A stretch of 64,000 nucleotides of DNA, taken from positions 354,761,823 to 354,825,822 of the forward strand of contig NC_058524.1 in the NCBI RefSeq assembly GCF_904849725.1. Direction: 5' to 3'. The DNA is from Hordeum vulgare subsp. vulgare. Taxonomy: Eukaryota > Streptophyta > Magnoliopsida > Poales > Poaceae. Under the pieces are notes generated by a model. That model ran no database searches and was not told the origin of the DNA. It saw only the letters and a program-made list of their open reading frames with translations. Positions 1-11,932 of this stretch are shown here, one piece after another. Every line of letters begins with the position of its first letter. Within the stretch, counting starts at the first letter, position 1. A program made the translations under genes and the position numbers.

Positions 1-2710
1 GTGAAAAATTGCTTTGAGTCTAGTTATATATCAGAGAGTAGGATTCTTTTTTATCCTCTTCTATGCTCTGGTGAGGAATCTCTATGTAAGGTTTTAATTC
101 CACTCCTCTTCTCACTCAATTTTTTTTAGGATCACGCGGATATTTTTGGAATCTAGATGATGCCGATGTGATGGAGTTCTGTCTTGGTGCCTCCTGTCTG
201 ACTTGATTTATTCCGGGGAGTTGAGCTCCACGGGATTCTTGAGCACATCGCTATCATTCAGATTTCTTAGTATCTCAGGACGAAGGATGTTCCAAATTGC
301 TTCAATACTAGTAGTGGCGAGAGGAGTCCGGCTTCCCCAGTACTGGTGCAAAGAGTTCCGGATGTATCGCCATACTTAGTATCATTGTGATTACGAGTGT
401 CTGAGATAGATGAAGTTCCGAGATTCTGGTTATGTGTTGACGGATATGATACATTGGATGGGTTAGTATAGGAGTTGAGTGATATATTACTCCTTATATC
501 CGTGGACCAGATTGCATGACCAGAAATTTCAGGAGTTCTTAGGTGGGAATTCAAGTAGTTACTTATAGGACAATCTTCCAACAAATGCATGATGTTAGGT
601 TGGGTTCGACATTTAGTGGATTCATTTGTTCACGGTCGACTTACAACGGTTCTCGTTGTGTCTTAAAGAGTCCTTGTAGCTTGCTATGACTCGGGGACGC
701 TTCGTATGTCGTGTGCACTACCTTGCACATAATGGCTACTGTAAGGATCGAGCCCGTGCGATCCTGTCCACGAAAATATCGGATGAAATCTCTCTCATGA
801 GTTTGTTCTGGCTAATTTGCAAGCCTCACCCTTTGTTTTGTTGGAATATGGTAATTCGAGTTGCTTCGATGTCAAGTGGTGAATTCTTTTCCTTCCAAGA
901 GGTGTTATCGTGTTTTATGGGAATGTTGATTCTTTTGCTCAATCAAGTTGTCTTTTCAATTTCTTGTCGACCGGAGTCGTCATATCAATTCTTTTCCAAC
1001 CGGTGTGCTTCTCTTCAAGTGAATTCAATCCTCTCCAATTTTGCAAGATCATTCTCTCATTTCTTTCCGGAGTTCATCTCGTTTGTCCCAAGTTGTCTTT
1101 GTTTTTCCCACCCTCTCGCCCTTTTCTTCAGTGATTTAATTTTCATCCAAGTGTCTTCTTTTAATTGTTGCTTCCGCTATCTTTTCTTCCGTGTCCTATC
1201 TGGTGATTCATGTGAAGATTCTCGGGAGCTTCGTGTTTATCATTTTTCATTCTTGTTATCCTTTCCGGCAAATTTAATTCACTTATCCGTGTTCATCATA
1301 TCCTTTTCATCCTTCAAATTATTTCCCATGTTGAAAATTCTTATCAAGTCTTCTTTTTGTCTTTTCTCTCTATTCATCCAGAGCGTTGAAGATATCTCAA
1401 GTTTCTTGTTTTCAATCCTTTCAATTATTTCGAGGTTCTCAACCTCATCAAATTTTCGTTTGTACCGGTGCAATATCTCTCTTTCTGAGCAATGTTTTCA
1501 ACGGTGGTTTCTTTGAGTGGGCCCATAACCCACAGGTTCTTTCCCAGAATCTTTTCTGGCTCTTGTAATCATTCCGGAGTTCTCTTATTCTTTTCAACTA
1601 TGACATAAGTATGAATTTCATCAGTCATATTCCTTCTTCAAGTTCAATTGGAACTATTTCTCGTCTTTGGCTCAACCTTTCATTCTTCTTATTCCGGAGT
1701 GTCTCAGTACTCTTGGTGGTGTTCTCCTCATCATTTATAGCTTCAAGACTTAAGGAGTGTTTCTCTTAAATCTTGGTTCATTCTCTTGAAGACTCATCAT
1801 TTCAGCTTTGTGGCATCATCTTGACTTGTTCCAATCATGAGAATCTCTTTCTTGCTTCGGTGCATTTCTGAGTTGTTTTCATTCTTGATACTCCGAAGGC
1901 CATCATTTCATAAGTTTTCTTCATTCTCAGCTTTCATCTTTCAATCTCAAATTCTTCTCAATTGTGTCTGTTCGTTCGTCTCTCAATTATTCCGGTGCCT
2001 CGTTCAAGTTTTCTGTTAGGTGGCTCATGATCTTTTCGTTCTCATGTATCTCCATTCATTCTTGTTATATCCACATTCAATCCAATTCTTACCGGTGTCT
2101 CCTCAAGACTTCGTCAAGTTTGTGCTCATATATCTCCTCAATCATTTCTAGAAGAATAAGTGGTACGCTAAATCCGTTGCTTGTCATCAATTAAACTTGA
2201 TGAAGGATAAGCATAACATAATTCTTATTCTTGTTCATAGTGATCTGAATTCTTCTTCCGGAGTGGCTCATGATATCAATTATTTGTCTCAAGGTGTTCG
2301 TCAAGATTCTTGTGGTTGTAGTTCTCATTTCTTCTTCGTTCTTTTCTTGCCAAGAGCTAGTTTCTATTCTTCCTAACATAGGCTTTGTGATGTTGCTCTC
2401 TTCAATATATCATCTTGTTTTGTCAAGATCAGGTTGTTCCCTTGTTTAATTTAGTTGTTTGTTGTGAATCTTGTCCAGTTCTCCTATCTTATCGAGTTTT
2501 TGTCCCCTTGTCCTACCGAAGTGCTCCCGAAATTTTGTGTGAATTCTTGCTAGTTCCTCATGTCATTCTTCTTCTCTTTGCAACCTTCAAGGATCGTTGG
2601 TTTCACTCGTTTGCCAAAGAAGCAATTAAGTTTTACCTCTTTCTCTTCTCTTTCTCTTCCCCTTTCATTCTTGGATCTCGGGTCGAGATCCTCTTGTAGT
2701 GTAGGAGAGT
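1..2710 (+). mobile_element. Ty3/gypsy-type element, 3' non-coding internal region
   Basis: This is T-rich, CT-biased DNA without a recognisable protein. Open frames on either strand give low-complexity Ser/Phe/Leu-rich peptides with no known domain. The motif TTCCGGAGT recurs (for example near 1068, 1571 and 1694). The stretch ends directly at an LTR that starts TGTGACAGCC at 2711. Since neither LTR end downstream is followed by a primer-binding site, I read the LTR as the 3' copy and this stretch as the internal DNA before it. The left part of the element, with gag-pol, lies outside the window. The family name is not certain. Confidence 0.55.
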
Positions 2711-3282
2711 TGTGACAGCCTGAGACCGACGTTCCAGAAGATTCCCCCTTTATTCCATTTTCGTCGTGTGGCTTATTTGTTTGTCGCATCATCATTGCAT
2801 CATTCGCATCATCTGCATTGCATCGGCATCTCCGTTGCCGCCAATTTTCAAAAGTTGCATTCGTTATTAGTTGCCGGTTCTCTCTGTGTTCGTCGCTGCC
2901 CGTTTTGAGCCCGACCACACTCGCACGCGCACGCGGCATCGTCAAAATCTTGTTTTTAAAAGTGTGTATAAAACTTCCTCTGATTGGGTTGAAACTTGAC
3001 GTGCGGTCTTATTTAGACGTAGGTAGGCCGCCTGCCAAATTTCGTCGCAATTGGAGTCCGTCTGGTACCCGAACGGTCGACCGTAGCGGCACCGTATTCG
3101 GTCTATCGTCGGGCATTTTTCCGTGTTTTAAAAATACGTTGTCGGGTGCCCGTTTTCCCTCTCATCTCCGGCTAGCCTACTCTACACGGCCACTTAGCCT
3201 TTCCCCCGTTCGAAACCATCCGATTTAGATCGTGCGGTTGAAACCGGGGCTAAAAACTGCTAAACCTAGCCCCCCCCATTGT

Positions 3283-3290
3283 TATAAATA
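3283..3290 (+). promoter_or_regulatory. TATA box of the gypsy LTR
   Basis: TATAAATA lies about 570 bp into the LTR, just before a CT-rich leader that includes an AAACCCTAG motif common in grass 5' leaders. It fixes the orientation of the element as +. Function is inferred from position. Confidence 0.6.
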
Positions 3291-5642
3291 GACCCCCATG
3301 CCATTTTTAGACAGCCTCTCTCTCTCCTCCTCGAATCCCGTGCAAACCCTAGCCTCCTCTCTCCTCCCTCCAACCGTCGGGCCCGCCAGAGCCCATTTGG
3401 GGCCTGCCCAGGCCCAGATCGCGCCGCCCCAGCCGGCTCCCTCCTCCTCCGGTGTAGCTTCCCTACCGCCGCTGCCTGCCTGCGCCGCCCCGCCCCTGCG
3501 GGTCACCGACCGGCCGCCGAGTCCCCAGATCCGAGGACCAGGACCAAGGCCGGACCCGCCCCCCTTCTCCTTCCTTCTCTTCTCCTCCCCCTCTCCCAAA
3601 TCTCCCAGCCGTCCCTCTCTCCCCGCTGGCTGCCATGGAGTCGAGGTGGAGCTTCGCCGTCGTCGGTCCCCCGTGCCTCGTCGTCGTCGGGTTTCACCGG
3701 ATCTGGAACCCCCACCTCCGGATCCATCCATTCCCGGTCTCGCCAAGACTCGTCGTCGCCTCATCGCCATTTCCCATCGCCGGCGAAGCCGCTCTACCAC
3801 CTCCCTCTGCTCGGGCACGGGGAGGACGATGCCTCCCGAGCCACCTCGCACGTGCATCGCGTGGGCTGATCGCCCCCAGGCCGAGGCGCGAGGCCCATCT
3901 CGGCCCTGCCCCCCCCCCCCCCGTCGGTCTGCCTCGCCCCTCCGGCCCAGGTTGCCTCCAGATTCGACTTGGCCCGAGCCCATCAGGTGAGCCCCCCCCC
4001 CCTCCCACAGTTCCCCTATTTGGCACCCGAGCATATCGTAGTTACCCCGCGCTCAGTAGATTAGGCCCATTAGTTTTTTTAGGATTTACGAATTTATCCA
4101 TTTTCACAAAATGCTAGATATTAAAACGCCCGTAACTTTTATTTCGTGTATCGGATCGGACCGTGTTGAATATGAAACTTGTGTAGTTTTTCGCGTAGAT
4201 TCATAATTTGCAACTTGCATGCATGTTTGAAGTGATTTGACTTGCCATATGCATACAAACGCGTGCTATCCTAATAGGTTGCTTATCCAGTATTTATTTT
4301 CGTGCGTGTCCGGATTGCTCAAATCCCGTAGTTTAAATGCTCATGTTTTTAGGGACCTTTTGCCATGTATTTTAGAGTAGTTTTTTGCATTTTTGCATGT
4401 AGGTTCCGTCGCTAGTTTGTTATATCGTGTTTAGGACATATTCTCGCATATACGTGTGGTGTTATTTTTATTTTTGCAACCCCTCTTGTTATATATGTTT
4501 TTGGGGTAGAAAAATCCATAGAATTTAACTGTGCATTTAGTTTTAGCTTTTGAGAAAGTTGGTGCGCGTGATATTTTGCCATGTTGCCCTTTTGTTTATT
4601 TTGTGGGATTTAATCCGTGCATGGTATGTATGAGTTGTCAACTAGAGATATGCCCTTGGATGTGTAGACTAGTCCCTGGTAATTTTGGTTGCAATAGGAA
4701 ACCATGTTTAGGTGTTGTTTGCTTGTTCTCAACATGCTAGAAAATAGTGCTGATTTAGAGATGCTGAATTAATTCTAAGTCTGAAATCTGTTATATTTTG
4801 TTGTTGTTTTTCCATGAGTTTATCTGGTGATCTGTAGCTTTTTTGAGGTTGGTGCAATGGAGTTAGTTGTAGCCTTTAAGATTCTCTAGCCTGTTCTAGA
4901 TTTTCATGCCATTTGGAGACCTGTAGCATATAGTTTTGTTGCTGTCAATATGCCTTCAGATCGAAAACTGCACTGTCATAAACTGATATTTTCACTAAGT
5001 CTGAAACTGTGTGTGAGATGCCATTTTGTGAGTTCTTTTCCTAGTGATCCATGCTTCCATGCTAAATATTATTAGTAGTACGTTGTAGTGCATCTTGCCC
5101 TCTACTGCCTCATTCTTTGTTTGAGCATTTTGGATTTTTCTAGCTAGTTGTTCGAGGGTGTAGAAAATGCTATGTGGCTGATTTTGGCAGATTATGTCTA
5201 TTTCTTGTTTAGCTCGTAGTTGTTGAACCGTTGCTCCGTTTTGATCGTGTCCTACATGAAACTTTCTTAGAATCTCGTTTAGTTTCATATTATCTTGCTG
5301 GTTGTATGTTTTGAAAGGCTTGTGACTGTTGTTGCACACATATTGCATTAATGACATCATATCTTGCGGTGTTCGTATCTTTTGAACCGTAGCTCCGTTG
5401 GAGATGTTCTCTATGTGTAAATTGATTGTAATGACACGTAGAATCACGCGAACCTATTTATTTTGCTGTTTAACAAATATTTAAACGTGTTAGTTCAGAT
5501 CTGGACAGAATTATAAATTAACGTATGAGGTCATCTCGGAGATGTTATATGTCGTTTACGACCTCATTTAAAATGCCTAGATAGATAGCTTAGTTACGCT
5601 TCACCTCTTGCCATGTTTAACCAAACTTTAATATTGTCGTGT

Positions 5643-5979
5643 TGTTAGAGCATATATCTCCATATGTGGTTTTGGTAATTGATGACAATTCCTATGGACT
5701 AATGGTTGCCTTAAGTTATGTTTATAGGATTTGTCCATAGGCACTTCTTGAAGTCCATCTGTTGGGTTCAAGGAGTTTATATGATGACCAAGATGGTATT
5801 CAAGGTATTACCCAAAGAATGGTCATAGAGACACTAGGTTGATCAAGATCTCAGGCAAAGAGTAAATCAAGATGATCAACACACAAAGCGTATAAGATGT
5901 ACCAAGAGGGATCAAGTGATCCCATGGTATGGTAAGCATTGTCCATTACGTGTTTGTGTACTAACCCACGGTGTTTGTG
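5643..5979 (+). repeat. Truncated 5' LTR of the nested Sirevirus-like element
   Basis: This stretch matches the first 337 bp of the 3' LTR (6628-6964) with few differences. The match stops at a shared TTTGTG, so the deletion joining LTR to internal DNA used a 6-bp microhomology. Confidence 0.85.
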
Positions 5980-6615
5980 TACCATTTGTTTTGTGCAATT
6001 GATATGCTTATTGTCTCATCTATCTTCTTGCACTCGTTGTGTGTTTTTATTAATTTTGGGGGAGCAACGATCCTATTTTGTGCACCTGTATCAAATACAA
6101 AAATCTCGTATTAGTGCACAAATCATGGGGAGCTTCTCTAGTTTTTGATAAAACACTCTGTTGCCTTTATCATAATATCTTTTATTCATGTGGTTCGAAG
6201 GACCATATGATTGTTTGTTCCATCTGGAATCTTTTGATTGCTTGCCTCTATTTTTGTATGTCTTTGTGGCATACGATCCTTTTATTTGCAATCTTTGGGT
6301 CCTCAATATAGTTTGTTTTCCTCCAACTACTTATCATTGTATTTGTGTATTTCTCTGCACTCATTTGCTGAGAAGTACACACTTTTTGGAGGATCACCTA
6401 CTATATTGGCTTTCTGAACTTTTCGTCCATTTTGGCAATCGATGCCAATGGGGGAGAAGTTTAGAGAGTTTACTTTGGATATGTTTAGAGGGTTTTGCTT
6501 TTATTGCGTAAGCATTTACATCTTGCACACATGCATTATTAATTTGTATGTGTGCGCTTGGTTATGCTTATTTCCTTATATAAACTCTCTTGAAGTGGTT
6601 GTCATCAATTACCAA

Positions 6616-6627
6616 AATGGGGGAGAT
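6616..6627 (+). other. Polypurine tract of the nested Sirevirus-like element
   Basis: AATGGGGGAGAT lies immediately before the 3' LTR start TGTTAGAGC. This is the plus-strand priming site in LTR retrotransposons and confirms the + orientation. Confidence 0.75.
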
Positions 6628-9039
6628 TGTTAGAGCATATATCTCCATATGTGGTTTTGGTAATTGATGACAATTCCTATGGACTAATGGTTGCCTTAAG
6701 TTATATTTATAGGATTTGTCCATAGGCACTTCTTGGAGTCCATCTGTTGGGTTCAAGGAGTTTATATGATGACCAAGATGGTATTCAAGGTATTATCCAA
6801 AGAATGGTCATAGAGACACTAGGTTGATCAAGATCTCAGACAAAGAGTAAATCAAGATGATCAACACACAAAGCGTATAAGATGTACCGAGAGGGATCAA
6901 GTCATCCCATGGTATGGTAAGCATTGTCCATTACGTGTTTGTGTACTAACCCATGGTCTTTGTGAGAGTCCTATGTGGGGGTTAGGTGTGCTTCCATGGG
7001 CTTGCGTCAAAAGGAAGATCTCATACAACCCATGAAGGATGACGTCAAGTGGTGATCGTCATCAAGATTGTGGTGTGCAAGTTCAAGTGGATCAGCACAA
7101 ATATATCATTGAAACTATTGTTAATCATCATGTGTTGATAAGGACAAGCTCATGTGCTGACAAGGACAAGATCAAGATAAGCATTCCTGAGCACTACATG
7201 CTTGATTCTTGTGGATGTTCACATGGTGGACAAATGAAGATGAATACATAAGCTAGGCTTTCCACATTGTGTATGGGAGAGCTACTTGAAGACTTCATCA
7301 TGTCTTGATTTCAACTTGAGCCAAGAAGGAACAACAACATCAAGCTCAAGTGAAAGGGCTAACTCAAAGGTATCAGTTCCTTTGACGTTAGTGGTGCGGA
7401 GTGATGATCAACGAATAAAAGTATACACTCAAGTATGGATCATCAGTACCCTTTTGATGATTCTTGAGTCTTTAGGGATCCGGCACTATTAAGAGGGGAT
7501 CACAGGTTTTGCGATGAACTTGCTCAAACTACATCTCTACTTTTGTGCTCATACCACATCTCCACTGCTATGCTTTGATCTCAAAAACAGAACCAATGCC
7601 TCGAACATCCGGCTTCCACCGGACATCCGACGGCCGGACGCCCGACCACTTCGGAAATCCGGAACCTTATACCAGAGCCAAAGTCTCGGACATCCGGCTC
7701 CCTCCGGACGTCCGAGGGCCGGACACCCGACCACTTTGGAAAACCGGAACCTTGCACCAGAGAAATCCAGAGTCATATAACTCGGACTTCCGGCCTCCCC
7801 CTGTCGTCCGAGGGCCGGACGTCCGACAACTTTCGGAATCCGGTGCCCTTGAACAACGCTGAACTCTCGAACATCCGACCTTCTCTTCGGTCGTCCGGTC
7901 CCTGTTCGTCTATACACTGATTCCTGATATCTATACAGTGGTTCCTGATATATATACATCCCTCGGACGACCGACCCTTGTCGGACGTCCGACCCCTTGT
8001 GGGCGTCCGGACATCTCAGAACAGCCGGACTTCTGACCACTGTCAGACTTAAGTGACCCCAACGGTCACTTTCCCCTCTCCATTATAAATACCCCCTCCC
8101 ACTTCGTGAGAGGGTGCCTAACACAGCCATATCCTCATAAGAACACATTTCTACCTCACGCACATTTGCTCACACCAAATCTTAGATCCCAAGAGCATTT
8201 ATGAGCCCCTTTGAGAGTTGTTCCAATCAAAAGATAGATCGTCTCCCTCTCCTCCTCTCAACCCAGGCTATTTGAGATTTGAGCAAGTTTTGAGCATTTC
8301 CTGTGATCTTGTTACTCTTGGAGGTTGGAGACTCCTAGGAGGTAGGAGTTCTTCGGAGAGGAATCAATCCGTGTGATTTCCCCCAGAAAAGTTTGTGAGG
8401 GTTTGGATGCCACCTCAAAGGCTTACCACTAGTGGTTGAGAAACTCCTTCGTGGTGTTATCTCAAAGGGAGAATAGGGTGAGCATTCGTGGCGTTGGTGT
8501 GCCTTCGTGGTAACATCCACCTCTCTAACGGTGACTAGCTTCCCTCCATGGAAGTGAACATTGGGATACATCTTTGTCTCAGTGACCTTGGTTATCCTTA
8601 ACCCTAACTCCTTACTTGTGGTTTACTTGTGTTACTTGAGCATACATACATTGCATATTGTTTGTGTTCATTATATTGTGTTGGCTATTTCTTTGTACAA
8701 GATTAATCGTTCAAGCATACCCTCTATATCCACACGTTCACACTTGCAGCTTTTGATATATCGTGTGCTATAGTGTGATCTAGTATCTTGTGTCGTTCAC
8801 CTACTTGTCGTGTGATATAGCTCAAGTAAGTTTGTGTAACTTACTTGTGCTTGCTAGTAACCGTGGTGTGTCCATCTTGGTAGATCGTGTTGTTGGTGCA
8901 CGTTGCGGTGCCTATTGCATTTAGGATTTGTGCTTGAAAAGTATCCTCTTAGTTTATTTCCGCGTTAGGTTTAAGCCAAATCCGAAGAAGTTTTTAAATA
9001 GCCTATTCACCCCCCCTAGGCGTCATCGTGGTCCTTTCA
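6628..9039 (+). repeat. Complete 3' LTR of the nested Sirevirus-like element
   Basis: The LTR is 2412 bp, TG to CA. It contains a block (about 7600-8040) dense in palindromic CGGACGTCCG-like motifs, then a TATA box at 8084, and ends with the C-run and CTAGGCGTCAT found at many Sirevirus LTR ends. Confidence 0.85.
7600..8091 (+). promoter_or_regulatory. Palindrome-rich LTR promoter with TATA box
   Basis: At least ten variants of the half-palindrome TCCGGACGTCCGA are spread from about 7605 to 8030, mixed with CCGACCACTT repeats. TATAAATA follows at 8084-8091. Clusters of short palindromes upstream of the core promoter are a known property of Sirevirus LTRs. Protein binding here is inference. 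Confidence 0.6.
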
Positions 9040-10626
9040 CGTGTACCTAATCGGGATAGAACTAAATAATTCGTATGTGGAGTTTCGTCGATATGCAACT
9101 CGTTGCATATCGAGCTTCACTTAATGTGTAGTGTTGCGTGATGTGAAATTCCATGCCATGTCTTGCATATATTCAACTGTGCATGCATCATATGTGGATT
9201 GCATCTTGTCGTGCATGTGCCGTGGTGAATATCGTGTGTTGATGCTTGTTTCCGGTTTCCTTCGTCTCGCTAGAGTTTCGCAAGCGTGTCAGAAAGTGAG
9301 GACCCGTTCGACTACATCAGTTCGTCTACTTCACGGATTTGTTCTTCTTCCAAGCGGGATCTCAGGCAAGATGACCATTTCTCCAGATACCATTACTATC
9401 ATTTCAATGCTAGTTTTACCGCTTCTATCGTTATGTCCCGTTGCCTACCACCTGTTAAATATCAGCCTCCCAACATTGACATGAAAACATTGCCACAGGG
9501 AGGGCCAGTGCTGTTGGTGCTGGTCCAAAACAGAGCCATTTGTGGGGCCAACCCGGGGCAACTCGGGTGATTTCTATTAGGCCACTGTATGCTGTGCTCA
9601 TCCGATTGTGTCTTGAGAACGAGATACGCGGCTCCTATCGGGATCGTCGACACGTCGGGCGGCCTTGCAGGATTAGTTTTACCTTTGACGAATGTCTTGT
9701 GCATCGGGATTCCGGTGATGCTTTGGGTAATCTCAGAGTTGAGGTTTTCCACTAAGGAGTCCGACGAGATCGCGAGCTTCGTGATCGAGGATTTCTATGC
9801 GGCTTGTGGTAATTTGTGATGGACTAGTCGGAGCACCCCTGCAGGGTTAAATCTTTCGGAAAGCCGTGCCCGCGGTTATGTGGCAACGTGGAAACTTTGT
9901 TTAACACTGTTTCTAGACAATTTGAAGTTAACTTAATTAAAGTATGCCAACTAAGTGTGTAACCGTGTGTGTCTCTTTTGCGAGCTCCTTCTCCGATCGA
10001 GGACACAATGGGGTTATTTCTGACGTAAGTAGGTGTTCAGGATCATTCATTTGATCATTAGTAGTTCACGTCCGCTATGCGTAGATCACCCCCTCTTTAT
10101 TCTTATACTCGTAAGTTAGCCACCTCATATAATGCTTAGTCGCTTGCTGCAGCTTCACCACTTAATCTTACCACACCCATTAAGCTTTGCTAGTCTTGAT
10201 ACCTTTGGAAATGAGATTGCTGAGTCCCCTGTGGCTCACAGATTACTACAACACCACTTGCAGGTACATGTAAAGGTTACTTGACGCAAGCGCGTTGATT
10301 GATCATTTGGAGTTGCTTCTTCTTCTTCGTCGTCGATCTAGGATGGGTTCCAGGCCGACAACCTGGGATAGTAAGGATGGACGTCGTTTTCTTTTCTCGT
10401 TTGTTTTCGTCCGTAGACGGACCCTGCTCTTCTTCATGATGTTTATGTATTGTACTGATGTGACTCTGATGTAGCTTGTGGCGAGTGTAAGCCAATTCCA
10501 TATACTCTTCTTTTCAGTACATGTACTTGTAACGATATCCATTCTTGCGAAACGACGAGATGCGCTTCTATCCCTGTCGAGGCCCTCGGGCCAAAATAAG
10601 GATAGGATCGCATCTTGGGCGTTACA

Positions 10627-11808
10627 CACAGGGAGTAATTAACCTGAGGAAACTTAATCAACAACCTGGGGCAGTGCTCCTCATGAGTGTTGGCCCACCC
10701 ACCTAGGAGTCGGCGGTGCCACCTTGGGGCAACTCGAGGCGTCTGGCTATCGTCCACTTTACATAGACGGTTGATGCCCGTAGATAGAGAGCGCGCGGCT
10801 CTAGATGCGGATCTGGCTCACCAGGTGGCCTTGCTGGACTTGTTTTATCTTTTACGAAATATCTTGTCGGGATTTTGGTGATTCTTTGGGTTATCTCAGA
10901 GTTGAGGTTTTCCACTAAGGAATCCGAGGAGATCACGAGTTTCGTGATCGAGGCTTTCTATGCGGCTTGTGGTAATTTGTGATGGACTAGTTGGAGCACT
11001 CCTGCATGGTTAAATCTTTCGGAAAGCCATGCCCGCGGTTATGTGGCAATGTGGAAAATTTGTTTAACATCCGGTTCTTGATAACTTGAAGTAAGCTTAA
11101 CTAAAAATATGCCAAATTATGTGCGTAACCGTGACTGTCTCTTTCGTGAGCTCCTTCTCCAACTAAGGACACGGTGGGGTTATGTCTGGCGAAAGTAGGT
11201 ATTCATGATCATTCTTGATCATCAGTAATTCACGTCCGCTATGCGTAGATCATCCCCCCTCTTTTATTCTTGTACTCGCAAGTTAGCCACCTCAACAAAT
11301 GCTTAGTCGCTTGCTGCAGCCGCACCACTTAACCATACCTCACCCATTAAGCTTTGCTAGTCTTGATACCTTTGGAAATGAGATTGCTGGGTCCCTGTGA
11401 CTCACAGATTAGTACAACATCAGTTGTAGGTACAGGTAAAGCAATACTTTGACGTTAGCGCGATGATTGTTCTATTTAGAGTTTCTTCTTCTTCTTCTTC
11501 TTCTTCTTCTTCTTCAATCTAGTATGGGTTCCAGGTCGGCAACCTGGGATAGCAAGGATGGACGTCGTTCTTTTATCATTTGTTTTCGTCCATAGTCGGA
11601 CCCTGCTCTTCTTCATGATGACTGGATATTGATGTACTGATATGATCTTGATGTATCTTGTGGCGAGTGTAAGCCAATTCCATATACTCATCTTTTTAGT
11701 ACATGTACTTGTAACGATATCCATTCTTGCAAAACGACAAGATGTGCTTCTATCCCTGTCGAGGCCCTAGCGCCAAAATGAGGATAGGATCGCATCTTGG
11801 GTGTTACA
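10627..11808 (+). repeat. Second, 5'-truncated gypsy LTR end
   Basis: After the LTR end at 10626 a second, diverged copy of the last ~1.1 kb of the same LTR type begins. It parallels about 9500-10626 (for example AGTTGAGGTTTTCCACTAAG in both) and ends GGGTGTTACA at 11808. It may be an older LTR that served as the insertion target, or a tandem duplication inside one LTR. The shared word CACAGGGAG at the join (near 9496 and 10626) favours duplication by microhomology. Confidence 0.6.
11483..11515 (+). repeat. (TTC)n microsatellite
   Basis: About eleven TTC units in the second LTR fragment. The first fragment has only a few CTT units at the equivalent place (10317-10327), so the tract expanded in this copy. 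Confidence 0.85.
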
Positions 11809-11932
11809 AACCGTTATTTCAACTCAATAAACTTCAAGTTTATCTAAAAAACGTAAGGGGACGACCCCCCCTCAGACACAAAAAGTCGTCGAGAAGAGCA
11901 GAGTAGGGGAGATGCGTTCGGTTCGGACAGAA
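11809..11932. other. Short unassigned DNA between LTR end and MITE
   Basis: This is about 120 bp without visible repeats or coding potential. It may be all that is left of the original SERK upstream region on this side of the MITE. Confidence 0.4.

Larger units (their letters stand above)
5643..9039 (+). mobile_element. Internally deleted Sirevirus-like copia element nested in the gypsy LTR
   Basis: Both ends are exact: TGTTAGAGCA at 5643 and GTCCTTTCA at 9039, flanked by the 5-bp target duplication CGTGT (5638-5642 and 9040-9044). Only 337 bp of the 5' LTR remain (5643-5979). After a deletion comes 648 bp of internal DNA (5980-6627) ending in a purine tract, then a complete 3' LTR (6628-9039, 2412 bp). 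No gag or pol survives. The purine tract GGGGGAGATTG and an LTR end containing CACCCCCCCTAGGCG are typical of grass Sireviruses. The element can only have moved with help from a related copy, and probably lost its genes after insertion. Confidence 0.85.
2711..10626 (+). mobile_element. Long 3' LTR of gypsy-type element, split by a nested insertion
   Basis: The LTR begins TGTGACAGCCTGAGACCGAC and ends GGGCGTTACA, the ends typical of several grass gypsy families. Removing the nested element at 5643-9039 and one TSD copy leaves about 4.5 kb. A TATA box (TATAAATA, 3283-3290) is followed by a very GC- and CT-rich stretch to about 3990, so transcription runs on the + strand. The GC-rich part opens reading frames on both strands, but these are compositional and I do not call them genes. 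From 4000 to 5640 the DNA is AT-richer and featureless. Homology resumes at 9045 after the insertion. Confidence 0.65.

Noticed and set aside
686..1516. 276-codon frame on the + strand
   Set aside because: It is a Ser/Phe/Cys/Leu-rich translation of a CT-rich retrotransposon stretch without domain or codon bias.
3298..4117. Long open frames in GC-rich DNA (230-250 codons on both strands)
   Set aside because: They lie just after the TATA box of a gypsy LTR, are Pro/Arg/Gly-rich on both strands and show no domain. GC-rich LTR leaders open such frames by composition.
7600..8040. CRISPR-like repeated motif
   Set aside because: The repeats are imperfect palindromes at irregular spacing in an LTR of a plant retrotransposon.
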